Below the pieces are notes generated by a model. The model was not told where the DNA came from and searched no databases. It saw only the letters and a list, made by a program, of their open reading frames with translations. Shown here one piece after another: positions 21,301 through 28,356 of a stretch of DNA of 64,000 nucleotides; position 1 is the first letter of the stretch; every line of letters starts with the position of its first letter. Both the position numbers and the translations under genes were made by a program. Source of the DNA: Aplysia californica (Eukaryota; Mollusca; Gastropoda; Aplysiida; Aplysiidae); NCBI RefSeq assembly GCF_000002075.1, contig NW_004797307.1, positions 129,236-193,235 of the forward strand, read 5' to 3'.

Positions 21301-22269
21301 TTCTATGGTTTCGAATCTAATGCTAATAGTAATACTTGTTATGTATATTTCTCAGGCTCAACGACTTCATGCTTTATTTCATGAACCTTTTCGGAGACAG
21401 ATCTCAAGAGGTAAGATTTTGATATTCCACACAAAGACTCATTATATAATTTACCAGTGATGGCAATCACAGTGTTCTATTTCGTGTATGGAGCTTTAAC
21501 GTGGAGACTTTAGCACAGATTTCTCCAATAGATTATTTTCCTTTATCATTCTTTGTTAAAAATTAACAGAATCGCATAATTTCACATTTTTGGGCTCACT
21601 TTGCATAACTTCAGAATTTTCCTTGCATAAAACGACGGGGACAGCACGACCTTACGGTTGCGAGTCAGAGAGCCTAACCACTAGGCCACCGACGCCATCC
21701 TTCATACCGTCACGTGTCATCACATTATCGGCTCAAAGTGACCCCCACCCCAAAGAGAGGTCACTAGAATATCAAGGCAATGAGTTGAAGATGACTGCGT
21801 CCCTTCCTCCCTTTGCAAAGGTTCATAGTTCATGTAAAGGCACGCTCCGTATAAACACACGCATTGGAGCCCTCTCGAGCACCGTGCGTTTAGGCGGAGA
21901 CTACTGTATGCTCATTGTAAATGTTATGTCCCTTGATTTTGTGACCCTGCTGACCTGAGGAAGGACAGATAAGTTCGTCTTTTTTTCTTCACACCCCTGA
22001 CCCCTGACTTCATTATTATTAGCCATCTGCATCTGACTGTAGAATCTGATTTTTTTTTTTCTTTCTTCTTTTTATGAAAATTAAAGCAATCTCACTAAAC
22101 TGAAAACACAGAAGAACCTTCGGCTGTTCCACAAATTTTGGTTTTAAGAAGCAGACTCCACTGTATTTCCATGAGCCCCGACCCCAACAGTCCACATGTT
22201 ATTCTCATAACACTTATCAAAGGTTTTTTTTTGTACTTTTCAGATGGTCCTGGAAAGAAACTGAGCTGA
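312..22269 (+). CDS. ERCC1: ERCC1, DNA excision repair protein (11-exon gene, 317 aa)
   Basis: ERCC1 is the non-catalytic partner of the XPF nuclease. The dimer cuts DNA 5' of lesions in nucleotide excision repair and acts in crosslink repair, in the nucleus. Exons by conserved peptides and GT-AG sites: 312-374, 4391-4626, 6380-6431, 9630-9733, 11231-11330, 11830-11906, 14096-14195, 17885-17956, 18590-18658, 21356-21410, 22244-22269. Phases match at every junction and the sum is 954 nt. Residues 1-117 are a low-complexity N-terminus ending in [10 protein letters not shown], like the vertebrate linker. Residues 118-245 form the nuclease-like central domain ([64 protein letters not shown]), which lacks a nuclease motif as expected. 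Residues 245-305 are the tandem helix-hairpin-helix domain that binds XPF ([29 protein letters not shown]). Human ERCC1 is 297 aa. Exon 1 is the least certain part. Confidence 0.96.
541..790. repeat. TAGATC-rich palindromic simple repeat
   Basis: Runs of AGATCTAGATCT at 557-615 and 725-756, the second bracketed by ATTCGGACT and AGTCCGAAT. Every unit is its own reverse complement, so long runs can fold into hairpins. Lies in ERCC1 intron 1. Confidence 0.8.
1345..1590. repeat. MITE-like block with GTCAATTGCCACC motif in inverted pairs
   Basis: GTCAATTGCCACC or its complement occurs at about 1,350, 1,513, 1,547 and 1,570, forming an inverted pair around a 160-bp interior and a tight hairpin at 1,513-1,557. 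No clear target duplication was seen; the family is not recognised. Confidence 0.55.
1806..1920. repeat. Tandem perfect palindromes (TATTCGGACTC core)
   Basis: A 22-bp perfect palindrome with half-site TATTCGGACTC occurs at 1,839-1,860 and 1,872-1,893, with partial copies at 1,808-1,826 and 1,905-1,920, separated by 10-12 A/T-rich bases. Half-sites recur at 715-785. Confidence 0.8.
2048..2093. repeat. Hairpin of joined transposon ends (14-bp arms)
   Basis: CACAGAATTCTACA at 2,048 pairs with TGTAGAATTCTGTG ending at 2,093 around a 17-base A-rich loop. The arms equal the TIR of the element at 14,847-17,640. Confidence 0.65.
2150..2580. repeat. Tandem duplication, unit 214 bp, two copies
   Basis: GAGAACTTCCGGGCAAAACA recurs at 2,191 and 2,405. 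Each copy carries a GA-rich run, this core and a TTTGTAGAC/TTTGTAGTC tail. Copies have diverged by roughly a tenth. Confidence 0.7.
2700..4390. other. Rest of ERCC1 intron 1, no gene seen
   Basis: A/T-rich intron. It holds a TTAA/CTCATTCGCTATGCCG start at about 3,128 that resembles one end of a TTAA-target element, and a short TAGATCTAGGTCTAG run at 3,556-3,576. No coding exon could be supported. Confidence 0.5.
4391..4626 (+). CDS. ERCC1: ERCC1 exon 2 (aa 22-100), disordered region
   Basis: Opens after a poly-T/CAG acceptor and ends at GTATGT in phase 2. It encodes a polar, Ser/Glu/Lys-rich segment ([17 protein letters not shown]... EDAEEQLST) with no fold signature. Vertebrate ERCC1 has a similarly unconserved linker here. 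Assigned by continuous phase with exons 1 and 3. Confidence 0.85.
4775..6118 (+). mobile_element. Non-autonomous DNA element with long imperfect TIRs, copy 1
   Basis: The left part (GGTGGCAAGCGTTTGCTACTC ... TTCGATTAGCCTGGCGCTAC) is mirrored on the right between 5,975 and 6,115, giving imperfect inverted ends of about 90 bp. The interior has C/CT-rich runs at 5,400-5,525 and no coding capacity. An inverted relative lies at 22,390-23,575. The family cannot be named without the transposase. Confidence 0.65.
5398..5527. repeat. Poly-C / CT-rich low-complexity tract
   Basis: Three blocks of poly-C followed by CCCTCTCTCTCTTTCTCTC. The inverted relative at 23,120-23,190 carries the matching GA/G tract. 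Confidence 0.8.
6380..6431 (+). CDS. ERCC1: ERCC1 exon 3 (aa 100-117)
   Basis: Encodes [17 protein letters not shown] between a TATAG acceptor and a GTAAGT donor. [10 protein letters not shown] matches the vertebrate SNSIIVSPRQ just before the central domain. Confidence 0.94.
6432..7000. other. ERCC1 intron 3, 5' part, nothing recognised
   Basis: A/T-rich sequence without a conserved ORF, inverted repeat or tRNA-like promoter. Confidence 0.4.
7001..8368. mobile_element. TIR element with GATATAA target duplication
   Basis: GATATAA at 7,001-7,007 and 8,362-8,368 flank ends CTGGCCCTCCGGGAAAT and ATTTTCCGTGGGGCCA, an imperfect inverted repeat. Just inside both ends are runs of GCAATTTTTTGCAATTTT. 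The 1.35-kb interior has no long ORF. A 7-8-bp duplication fits hAT-like elements but is not decisive. Confidence 0.55.
8929..9097. mobile_element. piggyBac-like MITE with TTAA duplication (161 bp)
   Basis: TTAA at 8,929-8,932 and 9,094-9,097 bracket perfect 14-bp inverted ends CACTTTGCAGTCAC / GTGACTGCAAAGTG. TTAA duplication is the hallmark of piggyBac-type (also Kolobok) insertion. Too short to code. Confidence 0.8.
9630..9733 (+). CDS. ERCC1: ERCC1 exon 4 (aa 118-152), start of central domain
   Basis: Encodes [17 protein letters not shown] followed by [18 protein letters not shown], nearly collinear with vertebrate RGNPVLKFVRNVPWEFG. CAG acceptor and GTAAAA donor, ending in phase 2. Confidence 0.97.
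9981..10436. repeat. Tandem duplication, unit 228 bp, two near-identical copies
   Basis: Copies 9,981-10,208 and 10,209-10,436 differ at about two bases (ATCCGATCC/ATCCAATCC and CAGAGCACC/CACAGCACC), so the duplication is young. It sits in ERCC1 intron 4, 250 bases after exon 4, and disrupts no exon. Confidence 0.92.
10437..11230. other. Rest of ERCC1 intron 4, nothing recognised
   Basis: A/T-rich intron ending in a pyrimidine tract before exon 5. No repeat with clear ends and no ORF with protein character. Confidence 0.4.
11231..11330 (+). CDS. ERCC1: ERCC1 exon 5 (aa 152-185)
   Basis: Encodes [19 protein letters not shown] and [13 protein letters not shown], core strands and helix of the nuclease-like domain. 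TTCAG acceptor, GTAAGT donor, phase 0 at the end. Confidence 0.97.
11830..11906 (+). CDS. ERCC1: ERCC1 exon 6 (aa 186-211)
   Basis: Encodes [19 protein letters not shown] and TLVLAF, matching the vertebrate [20 protein letters not shown] segment. AACAG acceptor, GTAAGT donor. Confidence 0.97.
11940..12350. mobile_element. Degraded Tigger/pogo-like MITE pieces
   Basis: ACAGTCAAACCTGCTTTAAT at 11,941 and TACAGTCGGGCATGGATAAC at 12,282 are typical CAGT-start ends of pogo/Tigger-like elements, but no partner ends could be paired. Intron 6 of ERCC1. Confidence 0.4.
13525..13690 (+). repeat. SINE tail fragment (family B)
   Basis: CTCGGATAAGG, ATCTTGGAGGTCCTGTGTGC, and AAAGATCCCTTGGTGGTC match, in the opposite orientation, the tail of the full SINE at 27,222-27,603. 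Confidence 0.7.
13712..13755 (-). repeat. Fragment of GTTTTACGG dispersed repeat
   Basis: On the - strand it reads TGTTTTACGGCACTCTCAAC then TGCATAAGGTCATATGAGCG, matching the fuller copies at 30,078 and 60,580. Confidence 0.7.
14096..14195 (+). CDS. ERCC1: ERCC1 exon 7 (aa 211-244)
   Basis: Encodes [19 protein letters not shown] and [15 protein letters not shown], the last helices of the central domain. GATAG acceptor, GTGAGT donor. Confidence 0.97.
15850..16478. repeat. Tandem repeat, unit about 209 bp, three copies
   Basis: TTTGTTTACTGTG occurs at 16,031, 16,239 and 16,449. Each unit also carries ATTAAAGATTAAAG, ATCAATTAATTGAAT-like and GATCCGTAACAA blocks. Copies are moderately diverged. 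Nested in the TIR element at 14,841-17,647. Confidence 0.85.
17115..17320. repeat. TAGATC palindromic repeats
   Basis: AGATCTAGATCTA runs at 17,138-17,162 and 17,281-17,314 flanking a CT-rich tract at 17,200-17,240. Confidence 0.8.
17885..17956 (+). CDS. ERCC1: ERCC1 exon 8 (aa 245-268), first HhH hairpin
   Basis: Encodes [19 protein letters not shown] followed by ISHFG. KSVNKTD is the invariant entry to the XPF-binding helix-hairpin-helix domain. An in-frame AAAG acceptor is used; the CAG seven bases downstream would shift the frame. Confidence 0.95.
17957..18589. other. ERCC1 intron 8, nothing recognised
   Basis: A/T-rich, without clear repeats or coding sequence, except a short GCAAAATCCAAAATATC string at 18,267 shared with the end of SINE family B. 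Confidence 0.4.
18590..18658 (+). CDS. ERCC1: ERCC1 exon 9 (aa 269-291), second HhH hairpin
   Basis: Encodes [20 protein letters not shown] followed by [11 protein letters not shown] is the conserved second hairpin. CAG acceptor, GTGAGA donor, phase 0. Confidence 0.96.
19035..19739 (-). mobile_element. piggyBac-like element with acidic N-terminal remnant
   Basis: TTAA at 19,035-19,038 and TTAT at 19,736-19,739 (one change) flank CACATTACAGCCTAA and TTAGGGTGTAATGTG. On the - strand around 19,340-19,425 the sequence reads [20 protein letters not shown] before a stop. Such an Asp/Ser-rich stretch is typical of piggyBac transposase N-termini. The core DDD domain is missing, so this is a non-autonomous remnant of about 700 bp in ERCC1 intron 9. 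Confidence 0.6.
19835..20502. mobile_element. Possible TTAA-flanked element
   Basis: TTAA at 19,835-19,838 and 20,499-20,502 flank CTCGCTCGCTATC and GTCACGAGTGAG, a short imperfect inverted repeat (about 8 bp). The end sequence CTCATTCGC/CTCGCTCGC recurs next to TTAA at about 3,128 and 35,929. The interior has no recognisable transposase. Confidence 0.4.
20725..20900 (-). repeat. SINE family A copy (tRNA-derived)
   Basis: On the - strand the head begins GGCATCTGTAGTGTAGCAGT, an A-box-like region, followed by a poor B box and a tail with TGACCCTGACATGCAGGGTC. Same family as the copy at 27,685. Confidence 0.65.
21356..21410 (+). CDS. ERCC1: ERCC1 exon 10 (aa 292-310)
   Basis: Encodes [18 protein letters not shown], matching vertebrate ARRLFDVLHEPF, the last helix and XPF contact. 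CTCAG acceptor, GTAAGA donor, phase 1. Confidence 0.95.
21636..21712 (-). repeat. tRNA-like SINE head fragment
   Basis: On the - strand GGCGTCGGTGGCCTAGTGGT then TAGGCTCTCTGACTCGCAAC gives an A box (TGGCCTAGTGG) and tRNA-like anticodon region. The B box has no clear consensus, so this is a SINE relic, not a tRNA gene. Confidence 0.6.
21830..21906. mobile_element. Solo right end of CAGTAGTCTCCGC element
   Basis: Ends in TTAGGCGGAGACTACTG next to TA, the same terminus as the complete element at 59,098-60,048. No left end is present nearby. Intron 10 of ERCC1. Confidence 0.65.
22244..22269 (+). CDS. ERCC1: ERCC1 exon 11 (aa 310-317) and stop
   Basis: A TTTTCAG acceptor leads into DGPGKKLS and TGA. 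The basic tail slightly extends the vertebrate C-terminus. Two polyadenylation signals follow within 80 bases. Confidence 0.88.
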
Positions 22270-22320
22270 TGCAGAGAATATATATATTATATATACATTC
22301 TAGATTTAAAGGCTATTTTA

Positions 22321-22349
22321 AATAAAGTTATGTTCCAAATGTGAATAAA
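22321..22349 (+). promoter_or_regulatory. ERCC1: ERCC1 polyadenylation signals
   Basis: AATAAA at 22,321-22,326 and again at 22,344-22,349, 52 and 75 bases after the stop, so the 3'-UTR is probably about 100 bases. Confidence 0.8.
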
Positions 22350-22389
22350 CTGGTGCTATTTCAATGTGACTTCCACTACTTTGTTGTTG

Positions 22390-23575
22390 TTGTTTTTTGG
22401 GGGAGGCCGGTGCTACTCGCCCGATGTCGGAGGACTAGCCCCAGGCTACTCGCCTGATGTAGGGTGGCTAGCATCAGGCCGTGGGGATTTCTGCGACCTC
22501 GGGCGGCTAGCATTTTCTGCCCAACCGCAGCCAGTCACCTAGATCTAATCTTAGTCTTATACGGGGTGCTCGCTACAGCTGGATCGGGCCGATCGCCCGA
22601 CTCTATCGCCTGAAACTGTAAACAAACAAGTCTGTTCTATAGGTGACAGAGTCAGGCGATCCCATCTATCGAGGGCACCCCGTTTCAGGTAGCGTAAACA
22701 CAGCCTCACGGGCTTCTGAGGGACATGAAGCTATTGAGAGCACCTAGCACACCTCTGTGATTGGCCCAAAATAGATCATAGATGATGTTTTTCCGCCATC
22801 TATTTTTGTCGTCTTCCAAAGTTTCCCTCGCGAGTTGACTACATTGCTGTAGATTCCCTAGATCTGTCACCCTTTGTTAATTATTTAATTATATCATTCA
22901 TCGGAATGCTGGTGACAAAATTACTAACAATAGAAATGCAGCGCTGTGATGTTATTAAAGATTGCTTATCTACTACCAAGATGTTTCAATTGCCCTATCT
23001 CGCGTCTGAACGAGACTTGGGCGCTTGATCTACCTCGTCTTCTTAGCATGTGACGGACCGTGATACGAGTGTAAACAAACGTTCTAGCACTGAGTTGAAA
23101 GCGCTAAATTTTGTCTTCGGGCAGAGAGAGAAAGAGAGAGGGGAGGGGGTGGAGAGAAAGAAAGAGAGAGAAAAGGAGGGGGGGGGGGATACATTTTTGT
23201 TATTAGAATTATTGATTCCTGTCGTTTTCTCTCTGCGCTGGTTCACAAGCTGACCCGGTGCAATACAGTCATTATTGTACACATTATGGCCAGTCCCATC
23301 TTCATACATGACATGTCAATGTGGTCTGATAATTGCAGTCAAAGTCAAACTTTCACATTAGAAGTAATAGAACCGATCTGATTCACGAATCTTGCGGGAT
23401 TGAGCACACGAATTTTAAAGGAGCATGCGCAGAAATCCCCACAGGCTAGAACACGGAACATGCGCAGAAATCCCCAAGCACCAGAAGCCGCAGACCAGAC
23501 GAGGCTAATTGACTGAATTCGTTCACCCGGAACATGCGCAGAAATCCTAGATCGGGCGAGTAGCCACTCCGAAAA
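22390..23575 (-). mobile_element. Non-autonomous DNA element with long TIRs, copy 2 (inverted)
   Basis: Shares with the element at 4,775-6,118, in reverse, the blocks GTAGCGTAAACACAGCCTC, the ATAGATCATAGATGATG region, the GA-rich tract, the CAATACAGTCATTATTG region and the CATGCGCAGAAATCCCC repeats. It lies just past the ERCC1 3' end. Together the two copies form inverted repeats about 17 kb apart around most of ERCC1. Confidence 0.7.
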
Positions 23576-23754
23576 TAGAAGTGAACATGCTGGGACAACA
23601 TTTTGAAAGCACTACAATTAAGGCATTGAGAAAATGCTGGTGAAAAGTTGCATGCAGGTCTCTTCATCCATTTTGATGCATGTGAAATTGTCTTGATGAA
23701 GAAGACAATTTGGATTTTCAGTCTCCATAGAATTCAAGAAAACATGCACAACCA

Positions 23755-23965
23755 GCGTCTGTGGTGCAGCAATTAGGCATTTCACCGTTGCAAACAGGAA
23801 ACCAGAGTTCTATTCCTGTGTGGGGAGAACTTTTATCAGGTATCTCGGTCCTGCTGCTAGGACGTTGTATCCCTTTTTAGCCTGGGCAGGCCCTCTCAGT
23901 ACAGGAAGGGTCAAAGTCAAAGCCTGCTTTCAAATAGATCTAAATTGTGTCAATGGGGGTGTACA
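23755..23965 (+). repeat. SINE family A copy
   Basis: Head CAGCGTCTGTGGTGCAGCAA, B-box-like GAGTTCTATTCC, then TTGTATCCCTTTTTAGCCTG and a GTGTCAATGGGGG tail, matching the copy at 62,705. Confidence 0.65.
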
Positions 23966-24347
23966 AACACTGAGAAGCAAAGGTGGAACAGTAAGCTAAA
24001 CAGGGCTGGGATAGTGTTTTGTGGATGACATGAAAAAACGAAACGGTAACAGTAGTAACATGGTCTGGCAGGCGAGGTAGATACTCAGAAAGCCCTTCGG
24101 CCAGACTGATGTTGGGGCACACCTCCTTGACTCGGTTTGCAAATGTGAGAATCACTGAGAGGGCATATAGGATCCTGAAGTCTCCCACTGTACTTGTGTT
24201 AATGTTATAGTTTATAGTCCTTTGACACAATTTACAGTGCTCGCAACCAGCCCTGCTTGTCAGTGCCAAAATGGGCTTGCAAAAATGTAATATGTTCACC
24301 ACAACAAAGATCATCTCATTCATCAATATATAATAATGTCTATCCAA
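23940..24347 (-). other. Unidentified open frame (135 codons)
   Basis: An uninterrupted frame in the ERCC1-RPL9 interval. It has a hydrophobic start (EMIFVVVNILHFCKPI), CEHCKLC, and a central ALSVILTFANRVKEVCPNIS stretch. The only possible starts are non-ATG or internal Met, and its end runs into a SINE. No family recognised. It could be an exon or relic of a membrane protein, or chance. Confidence 0.2.
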
Positions 24348-24513
24348 TGGAAGAATTCAACTCATCATCCCATTTGTCAAATTGCAAAGGTAGGAGCCTA
24401 ACCTACGTCACAGACACCAAAAAGATAAAAATCAACCAGGGCACTTGCATCAACTACGAGTCGCAGTCGCAATGTCAATGGAGAAAAGCAACTTGCACAC
24501 AGTGGAAACCTGA

Positions 24514-25213
24514 TACAGTGGGTGTCGCATTCAACGAGGTTGCCGGGACCGGCTTGTTGTCCTCGTTGGATCCGACATCTCGTTGAACATGACTAAGGCT
24601 AAGGAAAAGAAAGGAGACAAGTTATTATATTGTTACACACAATGTACCAACACCAGTAATTAAAACAGTTGTTCTCCCTGATGACGAAAATCTCAAACAG
24701 CATTAGTAGAGTGCGCGTGTTTGAGCTGTGTTCTGACCATCATTTCTGCATTTTCAAATATATGTATATATTTTTTCGGGAACACTTCTCGTGAGGAAAC
24801 ATACCCTCTCACATCGATGCCCAGATCTACATAAAGTAAAGGCGGGAGCTAATTGGATTTTCTGATCAGGGGAAGAAAATAAAATTGATAAAAATGAAAG
24901 TCTTGGTCTGGACCTACCCATCCAGAGTTCACACAGCCTGCATCGTGTTCCCACCCACCCGCTTTGGGGCCCATACTAGGAGGAATGCGTTAGGAATCGA
25001 GGATGATGATGATGGAGAGAAAGGAGAAAAATTCTTCGCATTTGGGGCCCCTAATTGCTTTTATTCGGTCATCGTGACCTCGTTGAAAGCGACTTGTCTG
25101 TTTGCAACCTCGTTGGAGCTGACGTACATTTACAAAGAAATAGAGGGAAATAATCGAGGATCAAGGATTGCCTCATTGGAGCCGACTCCTCGTTGAATGC
25201 GACACCCACTGTA
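24514..25213. mobile_element. TA-flanked MITE (696 bp)
   Basis: TA dinucleotides flank CAGTGGGTGTCGCATTCAAC at 24,516 and its inverse ending at 25,211; about 23 bp of near-perfect inverted repeat. TA duplication with CAGT-start ends is typical of the Tc1/mariner-pogo group. A further TCGTTGRA motif recurs inside. No transposase. Confidence 0.8.
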
Positions 25214-26660
25214 TAACAGGGATGGTGGGACCAGATAAAAAAAATCTCGTTATATCTGATCCCTGTTAAATCAGAAAGCAAGGGAAGTAAGCATTTGTGG
25301 ACTAATCCAGCTGAATTTATTCATGGGTAATTTCCCTTGCCACGCGTAGCTAGGCTAAAGACTAGAAAGTCAAAGTCTGAAGCACACCGCAGCGCTCTCT
25401 CGCTTCACCTTCACCCGATGCGTGTGCTTGCAGCAGTAAAGTGGCTTGCTCAATCACTGCCTTTTTAAATCTTTCTTTCTCCCTCTCTCTGTCTAGGTAG
25501 CGTAAACACGGCCTCGTGGGCACTCGCGGCCTTCCGACCGCGTGGTATCGGTAAAATCGGGTTAATTCCGATCGCTGTTTCTTTGCTCTTTCGCTATAAA
25601 ACACCAAATGCTGTACACCTTATAAAAGTTCAGCTTTTCCTCGTTACAATGGTGTAAGTTGTTTATATGTCCGATTAGTAGGAGCTGGAGAATCGCCGAC
25701 GAAAGCGAAGCCCCTCGCGTTCGGAATGCGTGGTCGGCCGGTTGAAAAATTGACACGCGTGCATTCAAATGCTTCGCGGAACGAGGGATGATTAAATACC
25801 GTCTTTTCATTGGCGGATAACTGCAGAACTTTAAACGGGCTTTCTCGTGATATAAGTTTAGCCTTTGGCGTCTTTATAGAAAGCTTTTAAAAATACCGTC
25901 AAAATGTTTAAAGATCCCTTTTTACACAAAATATGTATAATACCGACTTATAACTGGTATCAATTAAAAGAACAGTTTATTTTCTATTAGAATAAAAGTA
26001 TTAACTTGGAATTATTTTTCATCAATCCTTCCGCGAGACTCGGAAAGCATGTGACCTCGCACGCGGGGTACACTACAGTATAGAGCCGACTCGCTCGCCG
26101 CGGGGGCCAGTGCGCGCCGCCGGGTCAACGCTCGGTGTTTTTGTCGAAATAACGACAGATCATCGTGTTTGAGGCGATAAAATACTGATTTATAAAGATC
26201 TCACAGTCTTGAAAAAAATTAGGCTCCATATATTTGTTATAGTGATTGTGCTCTGTTAATGTGGAGATGTTTAGTGCTCTTGGTACTTTTTTTTATTGTC
26301 TGTCAAACATGGGGTTGCAGCCAATGACTGACTTTAACAAATTTGATCAAATTTTAAACAACTACAATTTTCTTAACAATTGATGGAGAGGTTAAAGAAT
26401 GGTACCAAAATGCTCAGTGGATATAGGCCTTTCAAATGGAACAGATAAATTCGGCATACAGCTAGTCTGAAAATTTAGTTTCTGGTACCTACTCTGTCTT
26501 ACTTTTTATACATTAACGAGCCTTTGTCCCTGCTATAACCGATTGGGCTCCGTTGAGGCCGTTATTGCAGATAACTTGTAATAGAGACAAAGAGTAGGAA
26601 AAAACGGGGATTAAAAAAATCCGTTATTATATATGGTTTCCACTGTATATAATATAGCAC
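25214..26660. other. Intergenic, CpG-rich patches and MITE scraps
   Basis: Holds a CpG-rich piece at 25,490-25,760 with the GTAGCGTAAACACGGCCTCG block of the long-TIR family, another at 26,030-26,130, and a Tigger-like end at 26,520-26,650 (ACGGGGATT ... CCACTGTATA). No conserved gene. Confidence 0.4.
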
Positions 26661-27221
26661 ATGCCACCACATATTACCAATTCCATGCCCAGATCTGCAC
26701 AGTATCCCATGTGCACACATGTTGTTGCTGTCGCAAGCAAAATCCACTCATCATGTCCAAATTTCAAGAATTTTCGGTTTTTATGCACTCTTGAAACTCT
26801 TCAAAGATGCACATTTCAACATCAAAATGCAGTTTTAATTTACGGTCAAGGCTTACAATTTTCTTGCTTTTCGCAAAATTCCTGATAGAACGACACCAAA
26901 ACTAGTTTTTAGTCTCTGATGTAAAAAGTGCCCAAAAGGAATTTCATTGGATAGCTCATGACACCAACCATAATATGGTCCACCCAAGTTGCTTCAATTC
27001 CAGTACATGTAGGCTACAACGAAGTAACCCTTTGTAAAGACGAAATTACACCAAATGGCAGCTACCTGCCTCTAAACAAATGTTTGTGTTCCACTTCTTC
27101 AAGACCTCAGAAGTAGCAATTTTTGCTTTTTTAAAATTTGACAAGTGATTTACATCGCTCGCAAAACTGCACAAGACATTTAACATTTTTCAGGTTCAGT
27201 TGGTAGGAAATTTTGAATGAT

Positions 27222-27603
27222 GCCCAGGTGGCAGCCGAAGCCTACTATATTCATTTTAAGACCACCAAGGGATCTTTAATGTGCACAACTTGCACACAGG
27301 ACCTCCAAGATTTTTCGCCCTTATCCGAGAAGGCTAGGTGTTAGATCTTACCTACCGTAAGATTAGGGGTGTGGATGAAAGACCTGTGACTAGCAGTAGA
27401 AAAGCTGCAGAAAGAGTCAGGAGCCCAGAGGAGAGGGGGGGGGCGCGCCGCCAGAAAGTGGATATGAAAGCAGACGACAGAACATCATGGTTAGAGAGCA
27501 GGAAAGGATGTGAAAGAAGAAACACCCCCCGGATTCAAACCTGGGACCTACCTATTGATGAATGAGAGGCAAATGCCCTAACCTCCAGACCACGAGAGCC
27601 CCA
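27222..27603 (-). repeat. Full-length tRNA-derived SINE (family B)
   Basis: On the - strand it starts GGGGCTCTCGTGGTCTGGAG, an A-box match, and has a strong B box GGTTTGAATCC about 50 bases on. It ends in a tail (CTCGGATAAGGGCG ... AAAGATCCCTTGGTGGTC) also present at 13,525. Confidence 0.75.
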
Positions 27604-27684
27604 GATGTAGCTGGACTCAGTTCATCATGGTGCAACTTATTTCACAGGCATTTTACATTCCCTTCAACTGCAACACAATTTCAG

Positions 27685-27849
27685 TTAGGAGACAGGCTCT
27701 GACCCCACCTGTCAGGGCCAACAGGTCCTGAGAGCAATGTAACTACACAGCACAAAGACCAAGATAATAAAAATCTTCCCCATACGGGACTTTAACTCCA
27801 GTCTTCTGTGTGTGACAACAAAACATGTAACCACTACACCACAGACGCC
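27685..27849 (-). repeat. SINE family A copy (best-preserved head)
   Basis: On the - strand GGCGTCTGTGGTGTAGTGGT contains a consensus A box, TGGTGTAGTGG. A B-box-like GGAGTTAAAGTCC follows and the tail contains GGTCAGAGCCTGTCTCC. Confidence 0.7.
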
Positions 27850-28235
27850 GATCAGATTTTTTTTGCTCATTAGGCCTACATGAAGTCAGATGACATTGAG
27901 CCATGATATTACATTTACACAAGTCAGGTTGTGTACATTAAGCTCACAAATGTGAAGTGATAGTCAATTTAGTTACAGGTCTTTCATAGGAATAGGATTG
28001 GACCTATCAGTAATCAATTCAACACTTGATCAGTTACAGGTCTACTCCATCACATGATCAGAAGACCCACAGTATTTTTTCAGACTATCATGTGTTACAA
28101 CAGCTTCAAAATGAGAATAACACTTTTATCATTACATCAAACTATGATATGACACACAACAGAGGAAGGGACACAAACTCATGACACTGTCAAAAACAAA
28201 AAACAAATTCAAAACATTCGTGGACCATACCAAAT

Positions 28236-28241
28236 TTTATT
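28236..28241 (-). promoter_or_regulatory. RPL9: RPL9 polyadenylation signal
   Basis: AATAAA on the - strand, 12 bases past the TAA stop, giving the very short 3'-UTR common in ribosomal protein genes. Confidence 0.85.
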
Positions 28242-28252
28242 GGTAACTAAAT

Positions 28253-28356
28253 TTATATATCCGTGACCACGGTAGTCTTTTCAGAGACGTAGATACCATC
28301 CAAGAACTTTCTGATATCCTTCTTCTTGACGGATGTGGACTGCTGAATGAGGGCAG
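28253..28356 (-). CDS. RPL9: RPL9 exon 5 (aa 155-188) and stop
   Basis: TTTTCCAG acceptor, then [20 protein letters not shown] followed by [14 protein letters not shown] and TAA. Collinear with the vertebrate C-terminus. Confidence 0.97.

Noticed and set aside
27222-27849. Possible tRNA genes on the - strand (good A and B boxes)
   Set aside because: They cannot fold as full tRNAs with an acceptor stem and continue into SINE tails shared with other copies.
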